Of a stretch of DNA of 64,000 bases, positions 22,725 to 35,400 are shown piece after piece. The notes beneath the pieces are model-generated. The model made no database searches, was not told the DNA's origin, and saw nothing but the letters and a program-made list of their open reading frames with translations. The stretch is taken from assembly GCA_035771165.1 (NCBI GenBank), contig JAWNZC010000354.1:260501-324500 (forward strand). The letters are read 5' to 3'. Each line of letters starts with the position of its first letter. Position 1 is the first letter of the stretch. A program made the translations under genes and the position numbers. The stretch is from Paragorgia papillata (lineage: Eukaryota > Cnidaria > Anthozoa > Scleralcyonacea > Coralliidae).

Positions 22725-25256
22725 TAAAGGAGAAACGTAAAATGGCGCCTTTGAAGACGACACAACTACACAAGTGAAGCTATACCAACGAGATCACGAC
22801 TCAAAACACTTAAGCATGGTTGGTTTAAAAGGCAGTAACCTACCATCTCGAACTCAAGAAACAAAAAAATATTGTTCGAAATGGTAGAAGTTCGACAAAG
22901 CAAGAGTAGCGTCAAGTATTTTTGCCTGTTGAGTTCAAGAAAGTGCGAGATTTCAGCATGGATTTCAGCTGGTCAGATTCTACTGTACAAGTGTACAATG
23001 TTCTATGTTCTATGTTACAAGACACAAACAAAGATAATATACCTCTTATATATATTCCAAGCTTCTTTCTTGTAGAAAATACACTGATGTAGGACACAAG
23101 ATGAATACTAATTCAATATCGGTTTTATTTGACGTGTTTAAAAGATCAGATGAAGTGTTGACATCCGAGTGTTTATTCAACAACATGATGAGTGCATCGC
23201 CTGTAGAGGGGCAAAACCCGAGTGGGATATTTACATTAAAAAACTAAGTGCTCACGGAAACACACAATCTACTTTATTCATCCATCTATGCAAGGCTACG
23301 CTCTTGACCTGTTCACTCAGACTGATTTCCTAACGAGGAAATCTCAAAATTTCAGGGCTGAGTTTGTTTTTAACAGGTTGAAAAAAACTTGGCGAGAAAA
23401 AAACGTGCATAGTGAGTTCTCGTTTGACAGATTATCACTTGTTAATATTGATCCGTTTCTCACCTAGCACCTAGCTATTGTGGACTATCATGTTGCACAG
23501 GAAATATTACTTCTCTCTCTCTCCCTCTAATCCTCTTTCTTACACTCCTCCAACGCCCGAAAAGCCCGACCTTGCAAGGTCGAAACGCGTCGAGGGTTGC
23601 CGACTTTACAAAATACCTTTCCCAACGCATTCTCGTCCATTCACTATAATATCCTTTACGTCTCCCTCTTCTGTCTCCGATCTTATACTCTATCTATGGG
23701 CCCTTTTACACATCTTCACTTTAAATACATATCTCCTAAATAAGTTTATTTCAGTAATCCTCCAATGTAATGGTTCAGCCTAAGCTCCTAGTATGTATTG
23801 TTTGATACCGTATCGCAATGTTTAATACCAGTGTTGGTCCAATTACCCATCTATCAATGAGAAAAACTCTGCTTCTGCAGTGTGGTAAAAGAATACTCGA
23901 ATACTTAGTATAGGATAATCAGTTGTCATTTTCATTAGTTTTCCACTATTTCAATGTGATTCGTTCAATGCATCAAAGATAAATTACTATTTCTTACAAA
24001 AGAGGTGGTCACTTGTTGATAAAATGCTTCATTGAACACACCTGTTGATGTAGCCTTAGAAGATTTGAACTATGCAGTGTTTCTTCTAAAGGTCGAGCTG
24101 TCAAGCTGAGAAAACTATTTAAATAGCCATTACTTTGCGCTAGTTTCAACACTAAATCTAGTGAGATAACGACCGACATTCTTCATAATCGGATTCCAAG
24201 CTTGTATAAATCGTTCACTAATTCACTTCTTTTGTATTTTATTAAATATTATAACAAGATAAACAACTTGTACATTGTATTCGTCAAATTTGTTCAAAGA
24301 ATGATCAATTACGACAATTGTACAATACTTTGTTGAGCCGCACTATTGTGGAATTCTGGCAATTTTTTTATAAGCGGCTAGCGTAATATAGTCCTCAGGT
24401 CTTTCAAACACAATACTCAATTAAATTATTGAAACAACAAAGTGAAAATGTTGTATAACATTAATTATTAAAATAACACAGAATGTTGCTCGCCACTCTC
24501 CATCTGGCATAAGTAGCTCAATAATAGAAGTTGTATATATTTCTAACTTTCTGAGTCTCAGTAGCTCAATAGTCAGAGCATGTCACGGGTCATTAGAATG
24601 CTATATACAGCTTGCACACGTTTGTAATATTAGCTTTTCAACTAAAACTCATTAGATCAATTGCTGTAAACATATCGAGTGCCTCCCAGGTTATTGAAAG
24701 ATTACAAAGGCCGCATTTTGTCTTAAGAATTACGTTGGCAATGTCCATGTTCTTTTCGATCTATCATGCAGACTGAAGTTAATATTTACATACCAATTAG
24801 AAGTTACAGCCACTGGTCTTTTATATTAATCTCATAGTGAATTCCTGCAGGCGATGTGCTGATCAATTTAAATATATCTATAACAATAACAATAACAGTT
24901 AGGATTGGCGATCTAGACAATAACCCCGACATTGTTTTTTTATCAGTTTCAAACTGCACAAAGCTGACACTTAAATGCATGTGCCAAATCAAATGTAAAA
25001 ATACTAACATTTCACAAACTGACGATCGACCATGCAAATCAAGAGTTTCCTTTGCTACAAAAAAAAAGACAAATAACTGTTTTACATAAACGTGGCCGTT
25101 GAATACCAAATAACAGTTATTCACTAATTAAACACTTTAAATAATTGTAGAGCAGTGTTTACCGAACCCACTATTTGACCTTCCTTATGGGATTTTCTGA
25201 CCCTTGATAATGTTAACTTAGATAATACTCCGCGGCACTTTGACTACAATACAATA
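22725..25256. other. Gene-poor stretch; second hammerhead-like motif at 23545-23600
   Basis: No coding exon recognised in 2.5 kb. At 23560-23592 the sequence GACCTTGCAAGGTCGAAACG followed by CGTCGAGG has a perfect 6-bp hairpin next to GAAAC, resembling the core seen in the dispersed element. Around 24545-24605 TAGCTCAATAGTCAGAGCAT resembles a tRNA A box, possibly a SINE remnant. Confidence 0.35.
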
Positions 25257-25302
25257 CAACAACTTTATTTAAAGAGGTTACCCTCTTTAAATAAAGTTGT
25301 TG
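25257..25302. repeat. Short perfect inverted repeat
   Basis: CAACAACTTTATTTAAAGAG, a GTTA spacer, then the inverse. About 21-bp arms, so a stable hairpin; could be two head-to-head ends of a retroelement with AATAAAGTTGTTG tails. Confidence 0.8.
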
Positions 25303-26698
25303 TGTCCCTCATGTCAAAAATGTCGAAAAGTTACAAATATATAATGTAATATAGATAAGAAATATAAATTAACTATTTACAAGGAATCAAGAATTATATA
25401 TATATATTATAGAAAGGGAAAAAAAAAGCTAGCTGTATATACAAGCATATGCAGAAGATACAACGATTGGAAGATTATAATAATACTTCAAAAAAGTCAA
25501 TGTTTTTATAAGATTTGATAAAATATTTTCTCAGAGCTTTCTTAAATGAGCGGACACTTGGTTTTCGCTTTATTTTTAGTAACCTTATAATACTCATCAC
25601 GTTTCATTGTATATCTATATAGATCTGAAGATAAGATTGTTAGGAAATCCCAGGAAAGAGGTATCACTCACGAAAGATAGTAGTCCACAGAGAAGGAATA
25701 AGGGTTTATATTTTGTGAAAGAAGCTTACGTAGATCATGTTGAGTGGAGTGCATACCAAGGTAGATCAATAAGCTTGTACGATAGAACATTCATAATCCA
25801 ATATAATCTAACATATATACTTAAAAAGAAAATCCTTACCGACTTTGAAGAGCTGCTGTCCTATTTCCTATCTTATATAAGTACAACTTACCTGTTCTTA
25901 TTGCCAGATGATAGTGTCCATAACTCACAGCTCAAAGCGTTTGAAGAAAGACTGCTGGTTGCTTCAGACGTCTTTTGTGGTGCCTTAACACGCACGCAGA
26001 GACTATTCATCGCATGACAAGAGAAAATTTACAAATGATTGATAGTGACGTTTTGAATGCCTTTCCAACGCCACGTCTTTTCAACGATGCATAGAGAGAG
26101 AGGACCTAATAGAGCTTAACAACAGACGTGGTAGTCCAATAAAACCAGCAAGAAAAATATCACTCTCCTACTCTTGCTATACGCTGCGAAAGTATTCCAA
26201 CAGAGAAGGGACCAAACGAAGTGAATAAAAGATAATTTGAAGTTCTTTTTCTTGACTGTTTTCACGCCGTTCATCAGTTTTTATCAGCGGGATTTTCCAT
26301 TTCGTTAGCTCAGATCACGCTGACAAGATATTCCACAAGGTGTTCATTGACTGGCTACGTTTGAACGCAAAATAATGATACAGTACATTTCCCGAACTGT
26401 TTTATAAAATGTAATCATTTTTTTCACAGCGAAGTTCTTTAAATCCCGATGCTATAATATCAGCTCACTTAACATTAAAAAAAATCGCCGTTCTTGCATT
26501 CCGCGGTCAATATTCTCAAGCAAGCAGTCCTGACGTCATTTATAGGCAGTGACGCCATTTCAAGACAGTGACGTACAAATAAAGGGATCGGGGTGTTATT
26601 TTAAGATTAACTGTCGATTAAAAATACACCCCATACGTACATGGGTAGGTCTGACTTCAGAAAGAGAATTTCAACACTCAACAACTGGAACTTGTAAC
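25303..26698. other. No confident gene; one uncharacterised 136-codon open frame at 25607-26017 (+)
   Basis: The frame 25607-26017 begins with a Tyr/Ile-rich stretch and continues FVKEAYVDHVEWSAYQ and VHNSQLKAFEERLLVASDV. It has no domain I recognise and no clear splice context. It may be a decayed retroelement fragment. The rest shows nothing. Confidence 0.25.
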
Positions 26699-26936
26699 TT
26701 AACGATACCCCCGAAAGTAACGATACCCCCGAAAGTAAAGATACCCCGAAAGTAACGATACCCCCGAAAGCCGAAAGTAACGATACCCCGAAAGTAACGA
26801 TACCCCCGAAAGTAACGATACTCCCGAAAGTAACGATACCCCCGAAAGTAACGATACTCCCCGAAAGTAACGATACCCCGAAAGTAACGATACCCCCGAA
26901 AGTAACGATACCCCCGAAAGTAACGATACCCCCAAA
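26699..26936. repeat. 18-bp tandem repeat GTAACGATACCCCCGAAA
   Basis: About 13 units, some shortened to 15-17 bases by loss of C residues. A related short array, AAAGTAGCGACCCCCC, occurs at 27968-28019. Gly/Phe/Tyr-rich minus-strand open frames over it are artefacts. Confidence 0.95.
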
Positions 26937-27263
26937 AGTGCGGCGGCGCCCGGCACTCACGCCAAAACGGACCCTTCCGCCCGATACTCGAAATATGCAA
27001 TAAGAAAACCCCATGTGTTATATATCTTTTAATTAATATACATCATTTTGTATTTTTTTGTCCTTGATGAACTTTTTTTTTACTGAAACAATATTATTTG
27101 GTGAAATTCAGCACCACAACGCACACAATATTAGCTACCAGACTTGTGATTCGGTGAAATACGATATTCCTTGTTTTGGAATGGCATTTTCAGACAATCC
27201 TGGTCAAAATCACTCGGACACCTTGCCTTAAATCACATCTGATACCAAATTTCCTTCTAAAAA

Positions 27264-27367
27264 TCATTCCCCCCACTCCCCCCATTCAATGTTGATAAAA
27301 ATTTGCGCTGAACATACTTTGCATTTCATTTTCTAACCAACATTGAACGGGGGTAGTGGGGGGTGAT
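27264..27367. repeat. Small inverted repeat with C/G-run ends
   Basis: ATTCCCCCCACTCCCCCCAT-TCAATGTTG on the left matches CAACATTGAACGGGGGTAG-TGGGGGG on the right in inverse. About 30-bp arms around a 40-base centre; probable MITE. Confidence 0.65.
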
Positions 27368-28257
27368 GTTATTTGAACATAATCTTAGGAATTGATGCGC
27401 TTAAGTTCGTTTTACGCGACTGTCCGAGTTAATTTTGGCCAGGATTGTAGATTGGATTGATACTTGGGTAAGGCGCTAATCACTTCGCACTTTGTTTATT
27501 AATGCCTGTAAGATGATACACCGGACACCGGCATTGGTAGTCATAGAACATACGCAGGAAACCTTGCCCTAGCTTTACGTAGATAATTCGTCATGCTGTA
27601 TATTTTAGCATGCCCTAGCATGTATATAAAATTAATATATAATAAATAAGTACTTAATAGTAATATTTAGTCAGACAAAATTGTGAGACACATGATGTAA
27701 AGGATTATGAATTTCACTTGCTCACATTTGGAAAATATCATTTTCAGATTACTTATTTTCACATACTCTCCGGGGGGGGTTTGAGCCCCCGGGCCTGTAG
27801 GTACCCGGCACTCACATGCTCCTGGGCAGAACCCTGATCGGAGGAAGAACACTGACTCGTGTTGGATATATTACGTATTACATTGTCTCATGTTTAACTT
27901 TGATATTTATACACATATTGATTTACTTCATAATATTGATTTACTTCAGATACGCATTTTCACTATCCAAAAGTAACGACCCCCCGAAAGTAGCGACCCC
28001 CCCCCCCCGAAAGTAGCGATATGAATGGCTAAATACGAAAGTAACGACATCGTTTATACTTTGGGAAGTTTACGGTATCTATTCATTTATTGTACGACTA
28101 CGTACGTACAGGAATTGACATCCACACCTTTGATAATATTGACTGAGTCTGGTCTATAAGATGAGAAGAACGTCACGTCCGCACCTCTTCCTTCTCTCCT
28201 GATGGCGCTCATACATTATTTACTAGCCTAACTTTCTCTAAGACGTACACCTCTCTA
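27368..28257. other. No gene seen
   Basis: Holds the short AAAGTAGCGACCCCCC array (27968-28019) and a palindromic GGGGGGGTTTGAGCCCCCGG stretch near 27772-27795. No exon recognised. Confidence 0.35.
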
Positions 28258-28498
28258 AGGTGCTGTTTACACCAGTCGGGCTAGCCTGGTTAATTGGGCT
28301 CACGCGATTGATTAGGATCTCACTGCGCTTTTAAAGCTCGCATGAACTAAATTTACAAAGTTAAGAATTGGTTTGGTTTAGATGTAAACGAATCCTAACG
28401 TTAATTCAAATCTCCTTTTGTGGCCGAGGAAACAATCTCGTGACACGAGTCAGCCCGGTTAGCCGGGGCTAGCCCGGCTCATGTATAAACAGCCTCTA
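28258..28498. mobile_element. CCGGGCTAGCCCGG-family MITE
   Basis: Left AGGTGCTGTTTACACCAGTC, right CTCATGTATAAACAGCCTCT (inverse). Inner GGTTAGCCGGGGCTAGCCCG. It is close to the 34151-34362 copy, sharing GATTTGAATTAACGTT-type interior in inverse orientation. Confidence 0.8.
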
Positions 28499-28679
28499 CT
28501 GAAGAGAGACATATTCGGTCCTGAGAGTGTCTGTTTTAGAAAGAGTTCACTATATATAAAATTGGACCTCGATTTAGATTGAGTACATGTTTAAAAAATA
28601 TATCAGATACATAAGAAACTTGAAAATGTGAAATGCATCTATATCTTCGCATGCACGATACAGAGTATCTCTGACTTTC

Positions 28680-28780
28680 GTCAGAGAGAAACGTGACGAA
28701 GGGCCTTCGCTCGAAACGACTCCTATATGTTCTCTGTTTCGGCAGTATATCAAACCTTACTATATTTCGATGATACAGGG
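28680..28780 (+). mobile_element. Hammerhead-like element, single copy
   Basis: GTGACGAAGGGCCTTCGCTC then GAAACG, followed by TTCTCTGTTTCGGCAGTATA and CTTACTATATTTCGAT. The CTGACGA core is GTGACGA here, and the GTTAG after GAAAC is missing, so this copy is degraded. Confidence 0.75.
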
Positions 28781-28875
28781 TAAACTTTATTAATTATATA
28801 ACAAATATTTCATGGCGCGGTGTTCCACAACATAATATTAAAATATTCTATTTCACATAAAATTATGGATATTTC

Positions 28876-29387
28876 TCACTTGATTGATGGTTCATCCCCG
28901 TTGTCTTCTTTTATAAAAAAGTCGTCAAGTTTGGCGTTTTTAATAATTTCTAAGAAGCGATCATCGTCTAGCATAGCTTGGTATTGCTCGTCCTTTTCTG
29001 GTCCTAGAGACCATAGTTTCTCCAATTCATATTTAGCACGAACCTCAGGAAGAAACAAATGGACTACAATGTTACCTAGACAGAAATAAAAACAAAAGTA
29101 GAATAAACTGATAGAGCAAAGTAAAAAGGTGGTAAACTGACGATATAGTCTTGAGCTGAGCCATTTTACTCTGATGATCAGGACTACGTTCAAAATGAGA
29201 GTAATTTCTTATCACAACTATTCTTGGCAGTTTACCACGTTTTAACTTTTCTCTATATCTAAATACTGCTTACGCCGCACTCTACTTGTTTCAATGATTT
29301 GATTTCATTAAAAGTTAAGCGAAGTTTTTTAAATCTGTAGGACACCATTTTGATAACAATTTTCTCTTAACACGAGTTTTATTTGCT

Positions 29388-29424
<37 letters not shown>

Positions 29425-32400
29425 CAAAAATCGACAAAATCATCCTTGGCAAGGAGCCTTGTTCAAAAGCTAGTCATATCCACTAGCTTTTAATAGACAA
29501 AGATAATTCGTTCGTGTCATATCCACTAGCTTTTAATAGACAAAGAGAATTCGTTCGTGTCATATCCACTAGCTTTTAATAGACAAAGAGAATTCGTTCG
29601 TCTGTAGAAGGCTGCTAGAAAAAAGTGGACAAGTGACTAGACAAGTAATTGGCATGCACTTAAAGTGCACATGAAACGAAAATTAAGTTTGTCTTATTTG
29701 AAAGAACACTTAAAATGATAGAGTAACATCTTTTGCAGTTTTTCGTTTCCTTGCTTCGTTCTTGAGATATTTCAATTTGTTTTATATGTAAAGTAAACAA
29801 CTTGACGTCACATGTGCATAATGAGTTATCAGAGAAGGTTGTATATCTTTGCTATTATCAAACATAATCACTTGAAAATTCTACATGTTTGGCGTTGTGA
29901 GAGAAACACACGCACATACTTCCTTCGAATTAAGTTTGGTTTGATAATAACAAAGATATACAACCTTCTCTGATAACTCATTATGCACATGTGACGTCAA
30001 GTTGTTTAATTTACATTACAAACAAACTGAAATATCTCAACAACGAAGCAAGGAAACGAAAAACGGCAAAATATGTTACTCTATCATTTTAAGTGTTCTT
30101 TCAAATAAGACAAACATAATTTTCGTTTCATGTGCACTTTAACTTCGAAGTCTACTGCATCTTGCTTTTCGTTCAGTTTGAGATTTGACTGACAATCTTT
30201 CAAAGTTGATCCATTATATTAACAATTATAATTATATTAAAAATTAATAATTTCATTGGGCATCGTGGTATATTTTGCGGACTAAAATGGAAAATTCAGC
30301 GGGCTAAAATATATTTTAAACAGTGAAATAAAATGAGTGTGCTGCGTGGACAGTGCTGAAATACAAATCGAAATATATATAGTATAAGGTTTCAGTACTA
30401 CCAAAAATATTGAACGTAGTCTCCTAACGTTTCGAGCGAAGGCCCTTCGTCAGAGAGAAACGTCAGGTTTTCTCTTGTCGACGGTGAATCCTATATATAC
30501 ACATCGTGAGCAACTGCCGTAACATTTGTCAAAGAAAATTGTCAAAGGAGCCATTACGATCATGGCACACACGCGAACAAGTTTACCAAGGTAATTGTCA
30601 AGAAATAACTTTGGTTTGTGCGAGTGGGTTTAGTTTAAATGCTAAACATATCTTAATATGTTATATATATTAAAATAAATTTAGTTTCTAAAAGGAAGTT
30701 GAGTAAACGCAACTCCTTAAAGACGTTTTCTTTAATATATACAATTAGAATTCGAGTTAGCCGCGTATTGTTTATACAATACTGCATGTGTTCTTATTTC
30801 AGATAAGATATGTATATATATCAAACCATATACATTCAATCATCTAATCTGATATTTTTTTATTTCCCGAAATTATTCCCATGCAGAAATGCAAAATATT
30901 TTACATTCGGAACTCTATAGTTTTCCGTTAGAGCGCTTCTTCCCTGGATACCCCGCAGCTATAACGCACGACTGTCATAACAAAGCAAACAGACTTCCTG
31001 AGTTAAATAACGTAACTGTGCTATTTAAGTTGGATAACTTAAGCAAGGCGAACATAGGGGGGCTTTCTATTTACACGGTTAGACTGGTCAGTCCGGTTAA
31101 ATGGAACACGATTCGTTTGAGACCTGGGATAGTCTGACTGGAAAATTTGGTCCTAATCAAAAGTAAGTCCATTCTGGCCGGACTGATAAGTAGCCTGCGT
31201 GCAGACTTCACCTGGAACGGAAACGGGTGAAGTCTGCACGCAGGCTAACTGGTAAGCGCCCCTAGAACAAATTCACATTATGCATGCATGGTAGAGAAAA
31301 CGAGACAAAGCTGACAGTTTGGAAGACTTCCAACTGAATGTACATTCAGCTTGTATATCTTAGGGCGCTTTCCAATTGACAAGGTTAGACCGATCAGTCC
31401 GGCCAGAATGGACTTGCTTTTGATTAGGACCAAATTTTCCAGTCAGACCATCCCAGGCCTCAAACGAATCGTGTTCCATTTAACCGGACTGACCGGTCTA
31501 ACCGTGTAAATGGAAAGCCCCCTAAGACCCCGTTTACACTAGAGCAAAAGTATCCGGATTCACATCGTTTTTTATTCCCATGAGAATGAAAAACAATGTG
31601 AATCAGGATACTTTTGCTCTAGTGTAAACGAGGCCTCAGATAAACTTTAGTTAGACTTTTGTTGAAATTGTAGCTTAAGACAGGCGAACATTTTAAACTT
31701 TATTATAATTTATTCTTTCCTTATTTTTGGTTTACTATTTTAAATTCGGTTAATTAGTGTCTTTTTATTATAGTTAGTCAGGTTTCAATTTTCTAACATC
31801 TAAACAAGTCAAAATTTGATCAGTTATTAAAGACCATGTTAAGAACTTTCGACGGAAAACGTCCGGAATACCCCCTCAAAAATGTTATAGTTATTCATCA
31901 GATTAGAAGTCTTATTAATATGCTGTGTTATCAAAATTACTTCTTTTAATTAGCTTCCAGCATTCTCGTCGCTTTCGGTGTATGTATAACCGGATCAGTT
32001 TATCCTGGCACACTTTAGCTATTATACTCGTGGGTTGAAAGCTTATAGTCATGATATTCGTAGACGATTTTTATGATGTTTATGTATGTGCATGGAATAG
32101 TGAAGTTTTCCGGTATACGCACCGACAAGGAACGTTTATGTACTATGTACAGAAAACGTTTAAACCATCTCAAAGACGTCTTAAATGTCTCACTTAAACG
32201 TCTAGCAGAATTTCGGAGAATCAGGGCCTGTTCACATGAGGCGAGTTATCTCGGGGGGTAGGGTTATCCCTATCCCCCGAGATAACTCGGTGTTAGTTTA
32301 TTTCCATGTTAAAAAAGTAAACCGTTCACATGAGACCGAGATAACTCGGGGGATAGGGATAACTCGGTCGGAGCGATAGGGTAACCCTAGCCACCGAGTT

Positions 32401-35400
32401 ATCCCTACCTTCATGTGAACGCTTTCACCCGAGTTATCTCGGGGGGTAGGGTCAACTTAGGCATGCGTATTTATGCTGTTGCTTGGGATAACTCGGGGTG
32501 AAATAGGGTCAACTTTGACCCTATAGCCCCCGAGTTATCCCTACTCCCCGAGATAACCCGGTCTCGTGTGAACAGCCCCTAAGAGAATAACGAATACTAT
32601 ATTTATCCAAATAATGTGTACTTAGCTAACAGCAGTTCACAATCTTTCCCCCCTAAGTAATAGATAAATCCCGAGAACGAGGAATGTATGCTATATAAAG
32701 CCTTTATATCGCAAACATCCCAACGTTCCAGGGATTTATCTGACTCTAATTTATTATTGAGAAGGTTTTCCAACAAAGTTTTGTGTGTTTTTTTCCACTT
32801 TGGACAAAGATTTTCCTTGTTTTTTTCTTCATTTCGTTTCTAATTATTATTCAAGGGCTTTATGCGATATAAAGACCTCGGAAGAACAATAATAAATTAA
32901 TTTCCTATAATATACAAAAACACTACCTACGCAGCACTCAAATATTTATCCAAAAATGTGTACTTAGCTAACAGCAGTTCACCATCTTTTCACTTCCCTA
33001 TATCCCAAACACTATACCTACGCAAGCATTCTATATACTTTTTACACTTTTAAATTGGTGTCAGTCAGCTTATAAAAACTGTTTAATACGGAAAATAAGA
33101 AAGACGAATAAATATTTATCCAAATATGCAAACGAGGCACTTCGTAGCCACTTTGCATGGCTACCGTGCACTTCTTCATAATACTCTGCCATTGAATAGG
33201 TAACTTTTTTCTATTTCTCTTTTTTATGCTTAGTCGATGTAAATTTTAAATCTGTATAGTGTGAAATAAAATGAACTTGACCTTGACATGACAAAAGAAC
33301 TGCAAGATAGCGGAATTTAACCGTAGCCCTACCCTTTCCCTCTGATCGGCTTGATATAAACACTTCAGTTCTAATCATCCAATTGTCGTTCATTTGCCAT
33401 TCTCCAATTAAACCATTCCTGCTTAGGATGTCTGAGGGTAAACTCCCTTTGACGGGTAAAATCGTCTGGCGTTAGACAGAGTAAAGCAATAAAAGGCGCC
33501 GTTTTTAGCTGGCTCATTTGCATGCATGCAGGCAGGGATTTATTAAAATATTATTCTCTCGCATTCATTGATAAATTAATAAAACTATCAATAAGACATG
33601 GTGTATATTGCTACTCTGGTTTAAGGTGTAAACCAATCAGGTTCTTTATCATAAACTGAGCTCACCACAACTTTTGTGGATATCTCTTAGAAAATAAAAT
33701 AAAATAAGATGAAAAAGGAAACTACATGAGGTCACCACATAGAGTGCACGTATCTCCCCAAAACTAAAATTATAGAAAAATAATGGGGGTCATGAATCAA
33801 TGTGGGTACCTCCTCGATACCTATAAATAAGTGTAAATATAAAACATAAAATAATATGGAGTCGCCATGCAGTTAGTGTGGGTATCTCCCCGAAATTAAT
33901 TTATTATTGAGTCGGTTTTCTTTGTTCTTCCGAGGTCTTTATATCGCATAAAGACCTTGAATAATAATTAGATACTGCAAGTCTAAGAAGTGTCAAAGAT
34001 GATTGGTCAGTTCAAATTTAGAAATGGTTAACGTTGTAAGTGGCCTCGGTTCACCAGTTTTAGCAGTAATAGTCACTAATAATAGTCACTAATAATAGTC
34101 ACTAATAATAGTCACTAATAGTGATATTATATCATTGCAGTCGTAGATCTTAGGTGCTGATTACACGAGCCCGGGCGATCCCGGGCTAGCCCGGCTGACT
34201 CGTGTCACGAAATTCTTCCCCGGCCGCAAAAGGAGATTTGAATTAACGTTTAGACTTCTAAACTAAACCAATTCTTCTTTGTAAATTTAGTTTATGTGAG
34301 TTTTAGAACCACAATAAAGTCCTAATCAATCGCGTGAGCCAAGTTAACCCGGCTCATATGCATGGGGTCACCACTTAACGTGCAGGGTATCTCCCGGAAA
34401 ATGTAATTGTAAAAATATAGGGTATATACGTACTTATACGTTAAGTGGAGACTGGTATATATAATTTCGGGGAGATACCCACACTAGTGGTGACCCTGAA
34501 AACTGTTTACAAAACTATCAATGTTTTTCAAGGTGATAATTGAATAATTCGAAAATAGGTTTGTCAGTATACACTGCGTTGATTATTTAGTTGCAAAGCT
34601 TTTAAATATGTTGTTTGCAAATTGTATTGTGAAAAAATCGAAATATAGTAAGGTTAGATATACTGCCGAAACAGAGAACGTAGGAGTCTAACGTTTCGAG
34701 CGAAGGCCCTTCAGGCCCTGACGCTCGAAACGTTAGACTCCTACGTTCTCTGTTTCGGTAGTATATCAAACCTTACTATATTTCGATTGTTGTTTCAACA
34801 CTGCCTACGCAGCACGCTACTTTTATTTCACTAAGGGAAAAAATGTCTGCAGAGCAGTAAATCAAAAATACAATCCTTTTTATTTTATTTTTATCAGTTA
34901 TTTTAATATCATAAATATTACTATTGTTATTAAATATTGGTTTCACCAGAAGATATCGGAAGAAATTACATCAAATTAAGCGAACTTGATTGTCTTTTTA
35001 AAATACTTATTTGTTTGAGAAACTATATCAAACACTGATGCATGAAGAAAGTTTTAACAGATATTTAAACACCTCGAAGTTTGTAAAAACAATTGGCTAT
35101 ACATCATCTCATTTTTTCACGGTAATTTCTTGCTGTTTACACAGATATCCTAACCGCTAAACACTCCCAGTGTATGATATCTCATTGATCGTGGCAAGGT
35201 ATAATTATATTAGTAATCAAACACAAGCAAAAACAACTGTAGTACAAGCTACTCATGTCAGTGCCTGATCAGAAAATTTTAACAATTTCGCTATTTCGCT
35301 AAAATCTTTAATTGATATTTATTATAGTTAGTTAGGGACTTGATTTAACGAGGGTTACACTTGGCAGCAATATAATAAAACTACTGAAACAGAAATAAAA

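Larger units (their letters stand above)
33725..34497. repeat. Cluster of GGTCACCAC...GTATCTCCCCGAAATT repeats
   Basis: At least five copies in both orientations: about 33727-33770, 33785-33825, 33857-33900, 34365-34400 and (inverse) 34456-34497. Each joins a (G)GGTCACCA part to TGTGGGTATCTCCCC. They flank the MITE at 34151-34362. Confidence 0.65.

Noticed and set aside
26607..27014. Gly/Phe/Tyr-rich repeat protein on the minus strand
   Set aside because: Produced by an 18-bp tandem array with frame-changing unit losses; no start or signal context.
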